A stretch of 64,000 nt of DNA from Hyphomicrobiales bacterium (GCA_900473745.1 UCMW01000007.1:310001-374000); one strand, 5' to 3'; shown: positions 10,586-20,726, numbered from the stretch's first letter. Numbers and translations: made by a program. The notes: generated from the letters alone by a model not told the origin.

Positions 10586-10858
10586 TCAGCGATCGAGCAC
10601 CGCCCGGATCGTCTCCATGGCCGTGACCAGGCGACGAGACACTTCTCGGTTGACCTCTTCGAGCCGGTTGGCTCGAAACTCCGACTGGTCGAGTTCCTGG
10701 GCGAGCCGTGACCGATCGGCATGCACACGCCGGACCTCGCCGTCGATCTCCGTGTTCTCGCGTTCTGCCTCGAAGCGCATGTCGACGGCGTTCTCCAACC
10801 CGGCGACAGCCTGGCGAAGCGCCGTGAGCGCGGCATCCACCGAATTTTCCGTCGGCAT
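10586..10858 (-). CDS. DUF4164 coiled-coil protein
   Basis: 90 aa, almost entirely helical and highly charged (ALTALRQAVAGLENAVDMRFE, then VHADRSRLAQELDQSEFRANRLEEVN), with heptad-like spacing that predicts a coiled coil. It matches the small DUF4164 family found just upstream of zapA in Rhizobiales. A role with ZapA in division is a reasonable guess from the fixed neighbourhood, but no function is established. Confidence 0.8.
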   Translation of the reverse strand: MPTENSVDAALTALRQAVAGLENAVDMRFEAERENTEIDGEVRRVHADRSRLAQELDQSEFRANRLEEVNREVSRRLVTAMETIRAVLDR

Positions 10859-11198
10859 AGTTTTGCCCCTGCCTCACTCACGTCTGTAAACAACACGAAT
10901 CGCCATGGCCGCCGCGATGATTTCAGGCGGGACAGTAAGCCCCGCCCTTGCCGCGCGTCAATAAAGTGCAAGCCATCCAGACAAGCCAATTCTGTGGAAG
11001 ACTGCCACAACATGCCGCCCGCGAAGTCATAGCTGAAACTCGCACAAGAATGAGGCAGAGCGATGATTTCTTGGCTCCAGAAACGCCCGGAGCCGGGCCA
11101 TTTGTTGACTTGCGCGATGCACCTGCTAAGGATCACCCCGTTCAGGCGGCCCACCCCGGCGGGCCGTGTCTCGAAGCCCCGGAACAAGCGGAAAAGCC
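10859..11198. other. Intergenic region between divergent DUF4164-zapA and tkt
   Basis: 340 bp of divergent promoter space. TTGACT at 11105-11110 is a possible tkt -35 box, but the region 16-17 bp downstream (CTAAGG) is a poor -10. The motif CGATGATTTC occurs twice (around 10915 and 11061); its meaning is unclear. No convincing small gene or RNA is seen. Confidence 0.4.
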
Positions 11199-13181
11199 AT
11201 GATTTCTCCCGAAAAACATCAGCGGATGGCGAATGCGATCCGTTTCCTCGCCATGGATGCAGTGGAAAAGGCCAATTCCGGCCATCCGGGCATGCCCATG
11301 GGCTGCGCCGATGTCGCGACCGTTCTCTTCAGCCGCTACCTGAGCTTCGACCCCAAGAACCCGCTCTGGCCCGACCGTGACCGTTTCGTCCTGTCGGCCG
11401 GACATGGCTCGATGCTGATCTACTCGCTCCTCTATCTTACGGGATATGAGGACATGACGATCGAGGACATCAAGTCCTTCCGTCAACTCGGCGCCAAGAC
11501 CGCCGGCCATCCGGAATACGGCCACGCCTCCGGCATCGAGACGACGACCGGTCCGCTCGGCCAGGGCATTGCCACGGCCGTTGGCATGGCGCTCGCCGAA
11601 AAGAAGCTCGAAGACGAGTTCGGCTCGGATCTGCAGAACCATTACACCTACGTGCTTGCCGGTGACGGCTGCCTTATGGAAGGCATCAGCCAGGAAGCGA
11701 TCACGCTCGCCGGCCACCTGAAGCTCAACAAGCTGATCGTCTTCTGGGACGACAACGGCATTTCGATCGACGGCGCAGTCTCGCTCGCCGACTCGACCGA
11801 CCAGCACGCCCGTTTCCGTTCGGCCAACTGGAACACGATTGCCATCGACGGCCATGATCCGGAAGCGATTGCCGCGGCCATCGAGACCGCCAAGAAGTCC
11901 GACAAGCCGACCATGATCGCCGCCAAGACGGTCATCGGCTTCGGTGCCCCGAACAAGGCCGGCACCCACAAGGTTCACGGCTCGCCGCTCGGCGCCGATG
12001 AAATTGCCGCCACCCGCAAGGCGCTCGGCTGGAACGAGGAAGCCTTCTCGATCCCCGCTGACGTGCTCGATGCCTGGCGCCTCGCCGGCCTGCGCTCGAC
12101 GAAGACCCGCAAGGACTGGGAAGCCCGCCTCGCTGGCGCCGATGCCGAGAGGCGCGCCGAATTCAACCGCCGCTTCGCCGGCGAACTGCCCGGCACGCTC
12201 GTCGGCGCCGTCGACGCCTACAAGAAGAAGCTCGCAGAAACCAAGCCGACGGTTGCAACCCGCAAGGCGTCCGAAGATGCGCTCGAAGTCATCAACGGCG
12301 TCGTCACCGAAACGCTCGGCGGCTCAGCCGACCTGACCGGCTCGAACAACACCAAGACCAGCCAGACCAAGTCGATCACCCCGACCGACTTCTCCGGCCG
12401 TTACATCCACTACGGTATCCGCGAACACGGCATGGCGGCTGCCATGAACGGGATCGCGCTGCATGGCGGCCTGATCCCCTATTCCGGCGGCTTCCTCATC
12501 TTCTCGGACTATTGCCGTCCGTCGATCCGCCTCGCCGCCCTCATGGGCATCCGCGTCATCCACGTCCTGACCCATGATTCCATCGGTCTCGGCGAAGACG
12601 GCCCGACCCACCAGCCGGTCGAGCACATGGCAGCGCTCCGCGCCATTCCGAACCTGATGATGTTCCGCCCGGCCGACGCCACGGAAACGGTGGAATGCTG
12701 GCAGGTGGCACTCGAAACCAAGGATCGCCCGTCGGGTCTCGCGCTGACGCGCCAGAACCTGATCCCGGCCCGCACGGAGTATGAAGAGCGCAACCTTTGC
12801 GCCCAGGGCGCCTACGAGCTGATCTCGTCCAGCGACGCCAAGGTCTCGATCTTCGCTTCCGGTTCGGAAGTGGAAATCGCGATCAAGGCCCAGCAGCAGC
12901 TGGAAGCCAAGGGCATCCCGGCCCGCGTCGTCTCCGTTCCCTGCTTCGAACTGTTCTTCGAACAGGGCGCCGACTACCAGGAAGCGATCATCGGCAATGC
13001 GCCGGTCAAGATCGCCGTCGAAGCCGGCATTCGCCAGGGCTGGGACGCGATCATCGGCTCGACCGGCACCTTCATCGGCATGAAGTCCTTCGGCGCCTCC
13101 GGCCCGGCCAAGGAACTCTACAAGCACTTCGGCATCACGGCAGACGCGGTTGTCGCCGCCGCCGAAGCCAAGCTTGCCTGA
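11199..13181 (+). CDS. tkt: Transketolase
   Basis: 660 aa from the ATG at 11199 ([31 protein letters not shown]); the eleven residues upstream in frame are not typical of the family. It transfers two-carbon ketol units between sugar phosphates using thiamine diphosphate, linking the pentose phosphate pathway to glycolysis. Visible hallmarks: the substrate-binding SGHPGMPMG start, the ThDP/Mg motif [13 protein letters not shown] beginning at residue 155, and the transketolase motif [12 protein letters not shown] in the pyrimidine domain. First gene of the tkt-gap-(antiporter)-pgk-fba block, analogous to the cbbT-gap-pgk cluster of other rhizobia. Confidence 0.96.
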   Translation: MISPEKHQRMANAIRFLAMDAVEKANSGHPGMPMGCADVATVLFSRYLSFDPKNPLWPDRDRFVLSAGHGSMLIYSLLYLTGYEDMTIEDIKSFRQLGAKTAGHPEYGHASGIETTTGPLGQGIATAVGMALAEKKLEDEFGSDLQNHYTYVLAGDGCLMEGISQEAITLAGHLKLNKLIVFWDDNGISIDGAVSLADSTDQHARFRSANWNTIAIDGHDPEAIAAAIETAKKSDKPTMIAAKTVIGFGAPNKAGTHKVHGSPLGADEIAATRKALGWNEEAFSIPADVLDAWRLAGLRSTKTRKDWEARLAGADAERRAEFNRRFAGELPGTLVGAVDAYKKKLAETKPTVATRKASEDALEVINGVVTETLGGSADLTGSNNTKTSQTKSITPTDFSGRYIHYGIREHGMAAAMNGIALHGGLIPYSGGFLIFSDYCRPSIRLAALMGIRVIHVLTHDSIGLGEDGPTHQPVEHMAALRAIPNLMMFRPADATETVECWQVALETKDRPSGLALTRQNLIPARTEYEERNLCAQGAYELISSSDAKVSIFASGSEVEIAIKAQQQLEAKGIPARVVSVPCFELFFEQGADYQEAIIGNAPVKIAVEAGIRQGWDAIIGSTGTFIGMKSFGASGPAKELYKHFGITADAVVAAAEAKLA

Positions 13182-13255
13182 CACCATCCCGCCAGGGCGC
13201 AAGCACTGCGCCCTGACCTGCCTGCCAAGCCATCTATCCAATCGGGAGTGCTCAA

Positions 13256-14266
13256 ATGACTGTGAAAGTTGCCATCAACGGCTTCGGCCGTATCGGACGT
13301 AACGTCCTCCGCGCCATCGTCGAATCCGGCCGTACCGACATCGAAGTCGTCGCCATCAACGATCTCGGCCCGGTCGAAACCAACGCCCACCTGCTGCGCT
13401 ACGACTCGATCCACGGCAAGTTCCCGGCCACGGTCAAGGTCGAAGGCGACACGATCATCGTCGGCGGCGGCAAGCCGATCAAGGTGACCGCGATCAAGGA
13501 TCCGGCCACGCTTCCCCACAAGGAACTCGGCGTCGACATCGCCATGGAATGCACGGGCATCTTCACCTCGCGTGACAAGGCCGCCCTTCACCTCCAGGCC
13601 GGCGCCAAGCGCGTCATCGTCTCGGCGCCGGCTGACGGTGCCGACCTGACGGTCGTCTTCGGCGTCAACGACGACCAGCTGACCAAGGATCATCTGGTCA
13701 TCTCCAACGCGTCCTGCACGACGAACTGCCTGGTTCCTGTCGTCAAGACGCTTGATGACGCCGTCGGCATCGACCACGGCTTCATGACCACGATTCACTC
13801 CTACACGGGTGACCAGCCGACGCTCGACACCATGCACAAGGACCTGTACCGCGCCCGCGCCGCAGCCCTGTCAATGATCCCGACCTCGACGGGTGCCGCC
13901 AAGGCCGTGGGCCTCGTCCTGCCGCACCTCAAGGGCCGCCTCGACGGCACCTCGATCCGCGTGCCGACCCCGAACGTCTCTGTCGTCGATTTCAAGTTCG
14001 TCGCCAAGAAGAACACCTCGGCGCAGGAAATCAACGACGCGATCATCGCCGCCTCGGATGGCGCGCTGAAGGGCATCCTCGGTTACACCGACGAGCCACT
14101 GGTCAGCCGCGACTTCAACCACGACAGCCACTCGTCGATCTTCGCGCTCGACCAGACCAAGGTGCTTGAAGGCAACTTCGTTCGCATTCTGACCTGGTAC
14201 GACAACGAGTGGGGCTTCTCCAACCGCATGTCGGACACGGCAGTGGCGATGGCCAAGCTCATCTGA
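13256..14266 (+). CDS. gap: Glyceraldehyde-3-phosphate dehydrogenase
   Basis: 336 aa. Phosphorylating GAPDH of glycolysis and gluconeogenesis. Rossmann motif INGFGRIGR at 7-15, D36 in AINDL consistent with NAD preference, the catalytic Cys154 in NASCTTNC, the S-loop region, and the C-terminal [12 protein letters not shown] signature. The gene starts 74 bp after tkt, preceded by GGGAG, and is closed by a strong terminator. Whether tkt and gap share one transcript cannot be told from sequence, but no terminator separates them. Confidence 0.97.
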   Translation: MTVKVAINGFGRIGRNVLRAIVESGRTDIEVVAINDLGPVETNAHLLRYDSIHGKFPATVKVEGDTIIVGGGKPIKVTAIKDPATLPHKELGVDIAMECTGIFTSRDKAALHLQAGAKRVIVSAPADGADLTVVFGVNDDQLTKDHLVISNASCTTNCLVPVVKTLDDAVGIDHGFMTTIHSYTGDQPTLDTMHKDLYRARAAALSMIPTSTGAAKAVGLVLPHLKGRLDGTSIRVPTPNVSVVDFKFVAKKNTSAQEINDAIIAASDGALKGILGYTDEPLVSRDFNHDSHSSIFALDQTKVLEGNFVRILTWYDNEWGFSNRMSDTAVAMAKLI

Positions 14267-14290
14267 ACTTACTGACTTAGTCTCCTATGA

Positions 14291-14319
14291 AGGCGGGCCA
14301 GCAATGGCCCGCCTTTTTT
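14291..14319 (+). terminator. Terminator after gap
   Basis: Perfect 10-bp stem AGGCGGGCCA / TGGCCCGCCT, GCAA loop, T6 tract. Confidence 0.9.
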
Positions 14320-14618
14320 CGCTTCGACTGCAGCCTCGGCAACGTGCACCAACTCGTCGCGTGTTGCGCACTTATCTGCGGCTGCTCTCCAACCGAGATA
14401 AAACTTTGTGGTGCGGATTAAAGAATTTAAATTCGCCCCACAATCATCATGATCTTGTTCCAGTTTCTTCAGGCCGTTCGGCAAGCACGATATTACCCTG
14501 TCTGAAAATCAACCCGTCTCACGATGGGCAGCGACGACCATCGGTTTGACACCCTGATGGCCGCAGCGGACAGTGGTGGGTGTTGCCGCCCGGCCGGCAT
14601 CGGGAAAGGGGAAGAGGG
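14320..14618. other. Intergenic region before the antiporter gene
   Basis: About 300 bp. An AT-rich patch around 14415-14435 (GATTAAAGAATTTAAATTC) is the likeliest place for promoter or regulator binding. The last 40 bp are purine-rich and supply the ribosome-binding site of the antiporter. A 71-codon minus-strand frame overlaps the gap terminator and is not credible. Confidence 0.4.
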
Positions 14619-16448
14619 TTGAGCGAATTCTATGCGGTCACACTGGTTGCAACGGCCCTGGTTTTTCTGGCTGCCTTTTCAAGCCTGATCGCCTTTCGCT
14701 TCGGCGCCCCCCTCCTTCTTCTTTTCCTCACGATCGGCCTTGGCGCCGGTGTCGACGGTCTCGGGATCGAATTCTCCAATTTCCCCCTCGCCTATGTCGT
14801 CGGCTCGCTTGCCCTTGCGGTCGTGCTCTTTGATTCCGGTTACGGCACATCGCTGCAATCTTTCCGCCTCTCGGCCGCACCCGCACTGACACTCGCCACG
14901 TTCGGCGTGCTGCTCACGACCGTTCTTCTCGGCCTTGCCGCCCACATTCTCTTCGGCTTCGGCTATCTCGAAGGTCTGTTGCTCGGCGCCATCCTCGCCT
15001 CGACCGATGCCGCCGCCGTCTTCTTCCTGCTGCGCATCGGCGGCATCAACATCCGTGACCGCGTCCGCTCTACGCTGGAAGTCGAATCCGGCACCAACGA
15101 CCCTATGGCGATCTTCCTCGCCATCGCCCTGGTCGAACTCATCTCCAGTGGCAGCGGTTCAGAAGGGCTGTCGCTCGAATTGCTCAGGCTCTTCGTCGAA
15201 CAGATGGGGATCGGCCTGATCCTCGGTCTCGCCGGCGGCGCATCGATCGCCTTCATCCTGCGCCGGCTGCATATCGAGCAGGGCCTAGCCCCGATCTTCA
15301 TGCTGGCAATTGCCCTGATGATCTTCTCCTTCACCGGCCTGATCGGCGGCAGCGGCTTCCTCGCGGTGTATGTTGCCGGCATCTACGCCGGATCCCGCAA
15401 GCTGCCGGCGACGGTTGCGATCAAGCGTTTCCAGGATGGCATGACCTGGCTTGCCCAGATCGTCATGTTCCTAGTGCTGGGGCTTTTGGCGACACCGTCG
15501 CAATTCCCGCAGATTCTGCTGCCCGCCGTCCTGCTCGCACTCTTCCTGGTCTTCATCGCCCGTCCGCTGGCCGTCTGGCTCTGCCTGCTTCCCTTCGACT
15601 TCACCCAACGCGAAACCGGCTTCATCGCCTGGGTCGGTCTGCGCGGGGCCGTGTCGATCCTGCTCGGCATCGTGCCGGTCGTCGGCAACATGGAGAATGG
15701 CGAAGTCTTCTTCAATACGGCCTTCATCGTCGTCATGATCTCGCTGGTGCTGCAGGGCTGGACCATCAAGCCGCTCGCCAAGCGCCTCGGCCTGATCATT
15801 CCGCCGCGCATCGGCGCGATCGACAAGGTCGAGCTCGACCTGCCGGGTACGGCCAACCACGAACTGCTCGCCTACCGTGTCGTTGCCGGCAGCCCTGTCC
15901 TCGGGGGCGAGCGCATCCCGCGCTGGGCGATGCCGTCACTCGTCATCCGCGACGGCAAGTCGATGCGCTACCAGTATGCCGGACGCCTGCGTGAGAATGA
16001 CCAGGTCTACCTTTTCATAGCACCCAGCTATTCCAAGCTGCTCGACCGGCTCTTTGCCACTGAGGCGCCCGTGGAGGAGGATGATGGCGAGTTTTTCGGC
16101 ACCTTCGCCATCTCACCCACGAGCCATGTGCGCGACATCGACGAGGCCTACGGCCCGCTGTCCATCTCCGACAGCGAGCGCGGCAAGACGATCGCCGAAC
16201 TGATCACCCAGCGCGTCGGCGGCCGTGCCGACTATGCCGATCGCGTTCGCCTCGGCACCATTGTCCTCATCGTCCGCGACATCGACGAGCACGGCCACAT
16301 CGCCTCCGTCGGCGTTTCCATGGAGCCGGTGGAGCCGGCAACGACATGGCCGATCTTCCTGAATATCCGCGAACTCGCCCATGCGCTGCGCGATTACCTG
16401 CGTCGCAAACGAGCCGCGATCAGCGCCCAGCAGACCGGCGAAAAATGA
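14619..16448 (+). CDS. Potassium/proton antiporter, CPA1 family (NhaP2/CvrA type)
   Basis: 609 aa from a TTG at 14619 preceded by a purine-rich AAGGGGAAGAGGG; a GTG at 14580 in frame is less likely since homologues begin near (M/L)SEFYAVTLVATALVFLAAFSS. About twelve hydrophobic helices (residues about 5-395) include the ion-path motifs ASTDAAAVFF and ESGTNDP. A TrkA-C-like domain follows (DLPGTANHELLAYRVVAGSPVLGG...), then a CorC/HlyC-like C-terminal domain, the NhaP2 architecture. Such proteins exchange K+ (or Na+) for H+ at the inner membrane and protect against osmotic or alkaline stress. It is unusual functional company between gap and pgk. Confidence 0.88.
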   Translation: MSEFYAVTLVATALVFLAAFSSLIAFRFGAPLLLLFLTIGLGAGVDGLGIEFSNFPLAYVVGSLALAVVLFDSGYGTSLQSFRLSAAPALTLATFGVLLTTVLLGLAAHILFGFGYLEGLLLGAILASTDAAAVFFLLRIGGINIRDRVRSTLEVESGTNDPMAIFLAIALVELISSGSGSEGLSLELLRLFVEQMGIGLILGLAGGASIAFILRRLHIEQGLAPIFMLAIALMIFSFTGLIGGSGFLAVYVAGIYAGSRKLPATVAIKRFQDGMTWLAQIVMFLVLGLLATPSQFPQILLPAVLLALFLVFIARPLAVWLCLLPFDFTQRETGFIAWVGLRGAVSILLGIVPVVGNMENGEVFFNTAFIVVMISLVLQGWTIKPLAKRLGLIIPPRIGAIDKVELDLPGTANHELLAYRVVAGSPVLGGERIPRWAMPSLVIRDGKSMRYQYAGRLRENDQVYLFIAPSYSKLLDRLFATEAPVEEDDGEFFGTFAISPTSHVRDIDEAYGPLSISDSERGKTIAELITQRVGGRADYADRVRLGTIVLIVRDIDEHGHIASVGVSMEPVEPATTWPIFLNIRELAHALRDYLRRKRAAISAQQTGEK

Positions 16449-16532
16449 AGCGGCGCGCCTTGCGCCGTCATACGAGCGGTGTAAGGTCCGGCCCGTCAGC
16501 CCCATTCAACAGCATTCAAGACGGGTAGATCC

Positions 16533-17732
16533 ATGCCGGCTTTCAAGACACTCGACGACCTCACCGACATCGCAGGCAAGCGCATTCTTGTCCGCGTCGA
16601 TCTCAACGTTCCCGTCACCGACGGCAAGGTTTCCGATAAGACCCGCATCGAACGCGTGGCGCCGACCATCCTGGAACTGTCGGAAAAGGGCGCCAAGGTC
16701 ATCCTGCTCGCGCATTTCGGCCGTCCGAAGGGCGAACCGGTTGCCGACCAGTCGCTGTCGCTGATCGCTCCGGCAGTCGAGGAAGTGCTCGACCAACACG
16801 TCGCCTTCGCCTCCGATTGCATTGGCGCTCCCGCAGCCGAAGCCATTGCCGCCATGAATGACGGCGACATCCTGCTTCTGGAAAACACCCGCTTCCACAA
16901 GGGCGAAGAGAAGAACGAGGCCGGCTTCGTGGCGGAACTCGCCAAGAACGGCGACATCTATGTCAACGACGCCTTCTCCGCCGCCCATCGCGCGCATGCA
17001 TCGACCGAAGGCCTCGCTCATCACCTGCCAGCCTACGCCGGCCGCACCATGCAGGCGGAACTCGAAGCGCTGGAAAAGGGCCTGGGACAACCGACCCGTC
17101 CGGTCGTCGCCATCGTCGGTGGCGCGAAAGTCTCGACCAAGATCGATCTGCTCTCCAACCTCGTGACCAAGGTCGATGCCCTCGTCATCGGCGGCGGCAT
17201 GGCAAACACCTTCATCGCTGCCCAGGGCATCGATGTCGGCAAGTCGCTCTGCGAGCATAACCTCGCCGACACCGCGCGCTCGATCATGGAAACCGCCAAG
17301 ACCGCCGGCTGCGCCATCGTGCTGCCGGTCGACGGCGTCGTCGCCCGCGAGTTCAAGGCCAATGCCGCGAATGAGACGGTGGACGTCTCGGCCATCCCGG
17401 CCGATGCCATGATGCTCGACGTCGGCCCGAAATCGATCGACCTGGTCAATGACTGGATCGGCAAGGCCGCGACGCTGGTCTGGAACGGCCCGCTCGGCGC
17501 ATTCGAGATCACGCCCTTCGACAAGGCGACCGTTTCGGCCGCCCTGCATGCCGCCGAACAGACCAAGGCCGGCAAGCTCGTCTCCGTCGCCGGCGGTGGC
17601 GACACGGTTTCCGCGCTGAACCATGCCGGCGTAGCCGACGACTTCTCCTATGTTTCGACTGCCGGTGGCGCCTTCCTGGAATGGATGGAAGGCAAAGAAC
17701 TGCCGGGCGTGGCCGTGCTCACCAAGGGCTGA
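16533..17732 (+). CDS. pgk: Phosphoglycerate kinase
   Basis: 399 aa. Substrate-level phosphorylation step of glycolysis, reversible in gluconeogenesis. The N-terminal RVDLNVPV signature, [39 protein letters not shown], the GGAKVSTKI hinge region and the nucleotide-binding [12 protein letters not shown] are all in order. The start at 16533 fits the family ([23 protein letters not shown]). It is closed by its own terminator, so fba downstream has a separate promoter. Confidence 0.97.
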   Translation: MPAFKTLDDLTDIAGKRILVRVDLNVPVTDGKVSDKTRIERVAPTILELSEKGAKVILLAHFGRPKGEPVADQSLSLIAPAVEEVLDQHVAFASDCIGAPAAEAIAAMNDGDILLLENTRFHKGEEKNEAGFVAELAKNGDIYVNDAFSAAHRAHASTEGLAHHLPAYAGRTMQAELEALEKGLGQPTRPVVAIVGGAKVSTKIDLLSNLVTKVDALVIGGGMANTFIAAQGIDVGKSLCEHNLADTARSIMETAKTAGCAIVLPVDGVVAREFKANAANETVDVSAIPADAMMLDVGPKSIDLVNDWIGKAATLVWNGPLGAFEITPFDKATVSAALHAAEQTKAGKLVSVAGGGDTVSALNHAGVADDFSYVSTAGGAFLEWMEGKELPGVAVLTKG

Positions 17733-17760
17733 TCCACCCCCGAGAGGCAAAAGCATTATG

Positions 17761-17791
17761 AACCGCGTGTCTCCGGGCACGCGGTTTTTTT
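17761..17791 (+). terminator. Terminator after pgk
   Basis: 9-bp stem AACCGCGTG / CACGCGGTT with an 8-nt loop and T7 tract. Confidence 0.88.
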
Positions 17792-18157
17792 GTGTCCAGC
17801 GTGATTGGGCTGCGCCATCATCAATGTTAGCATGTCCGCAAAAGGAACAGCGCGGCATTGAACCGGTTCTTCTGAGCTATGAACCGATCTCGATCAGGCC
17901 ATTTCAGCACGGCAAATTTCGTGCCGTTTGAAATGGATTTAAAAATCTTTGAATTTTCAAACGATTGAAATGATTTCAATCGTTTCAATAGCTTAGCCAC
18001 CCATTTTCCCATTGCGGAAGTTCTGTTATCGCCGATGTCATCGCGGTCTTGAATGACCGAAAGGCGGTCAGAGAGCGACCGGGACGGCGAAAGCGCAGTC
18101 AGCAGACACAGAGATTGTCCGGCGCGAAGGCGTCATATTCAGGGATAGGAGTGAGAT
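17792..18157 (+). other. Long upstream region of class I aldolase gene
   Basis: 366 bp without a gene. The middle 75 bp (about 17915-17990) are markedly AT-rich and contain three inverted repeats (see separate entry). Further on, CGGTC-N6-GACCG at about 18042-18057 is another small dyad. The last 60 bp are GC-rich with GGATAGGAG before the ATG at 18158. Confidence 0.5.
17948..17985. promoter_or_regulatory. Candidate operator upstream of fba: nested inverted repeats
   Basis: TTTGAA-TT-TTCAAA (17948-17961) is immediately joined to a perfect 12-bp inverted repeat AAACGATTGAAA / TTTCAATCGTTT with a 3-bp centre (17959-17985). No T run follows, so it is not a terminator. It is suited to a dimeric repressor of the LacI/GalR or similar type; in Sinorhizobium, PckR of that family controls this set of carbon genes, so PckR is one candidate (inference). 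Confidence 0.5.
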
Positions 18158-19072
18158 ATGGTGGACGCGAAAATGTTGAACAAGATCACCTCGGCGCCCG
18201 GCTTCATTGCAGCGCTGGATCAGAGTGGAGGTTCGACACCCGGCGCCCTGCGTCTCTACGGCATCTCCGAAAACGACTACCAGGGCGACGACGAGATGTA
18301 TCGTCTTATCCACGCCATGCGCGTGCGCATCATGAAGGCCCCTGCCTTCACCGGCGACAAGGTCATCGGTGCGATCCTCTTCGAACGCACCATGGATGGC
18401 GACGTGGACGGCGAGCCCGTCCCCTCTTATCTCTGGGACAAGCGCGGCGTCGTGCCCTTCCTGAAGATCGACAAGGGCCTGCTGGATGAAGAGAACGGCG
18501 TGCAGAAGATGAAGCCGATGCCAGAGCTCGATGCGCTGCTGATCCGCGGTCGCGAGAAGGGCATCTTCGGCACCAAGATGCGCTCGGTCATCGCCCATGC
18601 CGACAAGGCCGGCATCGCCGCCGTGGTCCGCCAACAGTTCGAGGTCGCCCGCCAGATCATCGGTCAGGGCCTTGTCCCGATCGTCGAGCCGGAAGTCTCG
18701 ATCAAGAGCCCGAGCAAGGCCGAGGCCGAAGCCATCCTGCGCGACGAGATCGCGAGCGAACTCGACAAGCTGCCGGCCGACGACAAGGTCATGCTGAAGC
18801 TCACCATCCCGACGGTCGCCGATTTCTACGCCCCACTCGTCGCCCACAAATCCGTCGTACGCGTTGTGGCCTTGTCCGGCGGCTATAGCGCTGTGGATGC
18901 CTGCGAGAAGCTCCGCCAGAACCATGGCATGATCGCCAGCTTCTCGCGCGCGCTGGCCGAACAGTTGCGCGTCTCCATGAGCGATGCCGAGTTCAACACA
19001 AGCATCGCCAAAACGATCGACGAGATCTACGCAGCAAGCGCCAACAAGGTCGGCGCAATGGCCGCCGAATAA
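18158..19072 (+). CDS. Class I fructose-bisphosphate aldolase
   Basis: 304 aa. Cleaves or forms fructose-1,6-bisphosphate by a Schiff-base mechanism, without metal. The sequence resembles the bacterial short class I enzymes (Fda type): FIAALDQSGGSTPGAL at the start, FERTMDGDVDGEPVPSYLWDKRGVVPFLKIDKG, PIVEPEVSIKSPSK, and VMLKLTIPT containing K214, the likely Schiff-base lysine by alignment to this family. It follows pgk after 425 bp with its own AT-rich, dyad-rich upstream region, suggesting separate regulation. The gene completes the lower-glycolysis/gluconeogenesis block. Confidence 0.93.
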   Translation: MVDAKMLNKITSAPGFIAALDQSGGSTPGALRLYGISENDYQGDDEMYRLIHAMRVRIMKAPAFTGDKVIGAILFERTMDGDVDGEPVPSYLWDKRGVVPFLKIDKGLLDEENGVQKMKPMPELDALLIRGREKGIFGTKMRSVIAHADKAGIAAVVRQQFEVARQIIGQGLVPIVEPEVSIKSPSKAEAEAILRDEIASELDKLPADDKVMLKLTIPTVADFYAPLVAHKSVVRVVALSGGYSAVDACEKLRQNHGMIASFSRALAEQLRVSMSDAEFNTSIAKTIDEIYAASANKVGAMAAE

Positions 19073-19113
19073 GCGGCGGCAACCTTCAGCCAAACTTGTC
19101 ATCAGGACACGAT

Positions 19114-19139
19114 AGCCCGGCCACGCGCCGGGCTTCTTG
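19114..19139 (+). terminator. Terminator after fba
   Basis: 8-bp stem AGCCCGGC / GCCGGGCT with a 5-nt loop and a weak TTCTT tail. Confidence 0.7.
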
Positions 19140-19175
19140 CATTAACAGTGGGGCGACCGAACATCGGAGCACCCC

Positions 19176-20099
19176 ATGCCGCCTGCCGCCAGGACCATCC
19201 CCTTCGTCACCGTCGACGTCTTCACCGATAAACGCTTTGCCGGCAATCCGCTGGCCGTCATCATGGATGCCAGGGATCTCAGTGGGCCGGAGATGCAGAC
19301 GATTGCCGCCGAGTTCGGCTATTCGGAGACGACCTTCGTCCTGCCACCGCGCGATCCGCAAAACACGGCCGAAGTCCGCATCTTCACACCCGTCACCGAA
19401 GTGCCCTTTGCCGGCCATCCGAATGTCGGCACAGCCCATGTGCTCGCCACGGCCGGCAGCGTTTTCGGCATGCCGGTCGGGGACGAGATCCGCTTCGAGG
19501 AGAAGGCCGGTCTCGTCGAGATCGCAGTCAGCCGCGGTCCCGGGGGCAAGGTCACCGAAACCGCGATCCGCGCGCCCGGGCCACTGACCATTGGAGCCAG
19601 CATTTCCGCTACCGTTATGGCCCCTTGCATCGGTCTTGCGGCATCAGACATCGGAACAGACACACACGAACCGATCTTTGCCTCCGTCGGACTGAAATTC
19701 ATTCTGGTCGAGGTGATAAGCCTCGAAGCACTCGGCCGGGCGAACCCGCGCGTGGAGCCACTCGAGTTGCTCCGCACTGCCCACGAAGACGAGAATTCCG
19801 ACTGCGCCACTTTCCTCTACACCTGGGTCGGCCCCGATCATGTCCGGGCTCGCATGTTCGCCCCTTTCGACAATGTCGCGGAAGATCCGGCGACGGGCAG
19901 CGCTTCTGCCGCGCTCGGAGCTTTCCTGGCCACGCTCGGTCCTGCGCCGCCCGAAAGGCGCATTCTGGTCGAGCAAGGCGTGGAAATGGGTCGGAGAAGT
20001 CTCATCGGGGTGACTGTCACGACGACAGCCGGACAGTTCGATCAGGTGACGATCAGCGGAAGCACCGTGGCCGTCATGCGCGGCGAAATCAGCCTGTGA
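19176..20099 (+). CDS. PhzF family isomerase
   Basis: 307 aa. Opens with FVTVDVFTDKRFAGNPLAVI and carries GYSETTFVLPP, with E51 at the position of the family's catalytic glutamate, then FTPVTEVPFAGHPNVGTAHVLA and near the C-terminus EDPATGSASAALGAFLA. PhzF proteins have a diaminopimelate-epimerase-like fold; the phenazine enzyme isomerises DHHA, but most family members, including rhizobial ones with no other phz genes, have unknown substrates. No phenazine genes are present here. Stand-alone gene between fba and a PACE transporter. Confidence 0.85.
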   Translation: MPPAARTIPFVTVDVFTDKRFAGNPLAVIMDARDLSGPEMQTIAAEFGYSETTFVLPPRDPQNTAEVRIFTPVTEVPFAGHPNVGTAHVLATAGSVFGMPVGDEIRFEEKAGLVEIAVSRGPGGKVTETAIRAPGPLTIGASISATVMAPCIGLAASDIGTDTHEPIFASVGLKFILVEVISLEALGRANPRVEPLELLRTAHEDENSDCATFLYTWVGPDHVRARMFAPFDNVAEDPATGSASAALGAFLATLGPAPPERRILVEQGVEMGRRSLIGVTVTTTAGQFDQVTISGSTVAVMRGEISL

Positions 20100-20275
20100 T
20101 CCCAAGGCAACCACCACCGCGATAACGCACAATCCTTGTGCTTATGCCAAAAACTTCGGCAGTCGATCCTTGCCCAATTCGGCCGTTTAACCTATATCCT
20201 GCGGCGAGGACGACCTCCCCTATTGGGCTTCATCGAAATGCGGGACGACCCGCCTGTTTTCCCGGAGGGAAGAAC

Positions 20276-20719
20276 ATGCGCACCGGCGCAGACCGCATTC
20301 GCCATGCCGTAAGCTTCGAACTTCTCGGCCTTGCCTTGATCGTACCGATCGGCAGTTGGGTATTTTCCATGCCTGTCGCCGACATAGGTATTGTCGGCGT
20401 CGTCAGCGCCACGCTCGCGACGGCTTGGAACTACGTCTACAATCTGGGCTTCGACCACGCGCTGCGCCGCTTTACCGGCACGACGCTGAAGACCGTCGGC
20501 ATGCGGATTGTACATGCCATGCTTTTCGAAGCCGGCCTGCTGATGATCCTCATGCCCTTCATCGCCTGGTATCTGGGCATCAGCCTCTGGCACGCCTTCG
20601 TGATGGACGTCGCCTTCGCGCTTTTCTACATGGTCTACGCCTTCGCCTTCAACTGGGGCTATGATCGCCTTTTCCCCCTGCCGGAGTGGCAGAACGCAGC
20701 GGAAGCGGGCAAGGCCTAA
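20276..20719 (+). CDS. PACE family multidrug/biocide efflux transporter
   Basis: 147 aa from the ATG at 20276, with GGAGGGA 5 bp upstream; the longer in-frame upstream stretch is not hydrophobic and is discarded. Four predicted helices form two bacterial-transmembrane-pair repeats. The first begins IRHAVSFELLGLAL, in which E20 matches the membrane glutamate essential in AceI; the second begins VGMRIVHAMLFEAGLLMILMP. WNYVYNLGFD and FNWGYDRLFP are the paired loop motifs. PACE proteins export biocides such as chlorhexidine by proton antiport; the native substrate is thought to be short diamines. Confidence 0.85.
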   Translation: MRTGADRIRHAVSFELLGLALIVPIGSWVFSMPVADIGIVGVVSATLATAWNYVYNLGFDHALRRFTGTTLKTVGMRIVHAMLFEAGLLMILMPFIAWYLGISLWHAFVMDVAFALFYMVYAFAFNWGYDRLFPLPEWQNAAEAGKA

Positions 20720-20726
20720 GGGGCCG

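Noticed and set aside
14269-14484. 71-codon minus-strand frame after gap
   Set aside because: It overlaps the gap terminator, has no ribosome-binding site and matches no family I recognise.
19176-20099. Phenazine biosynthesis
   Set aside because: PhzF-like proteins are widespread outside phenazine producers, and no other phz gene is in the window.
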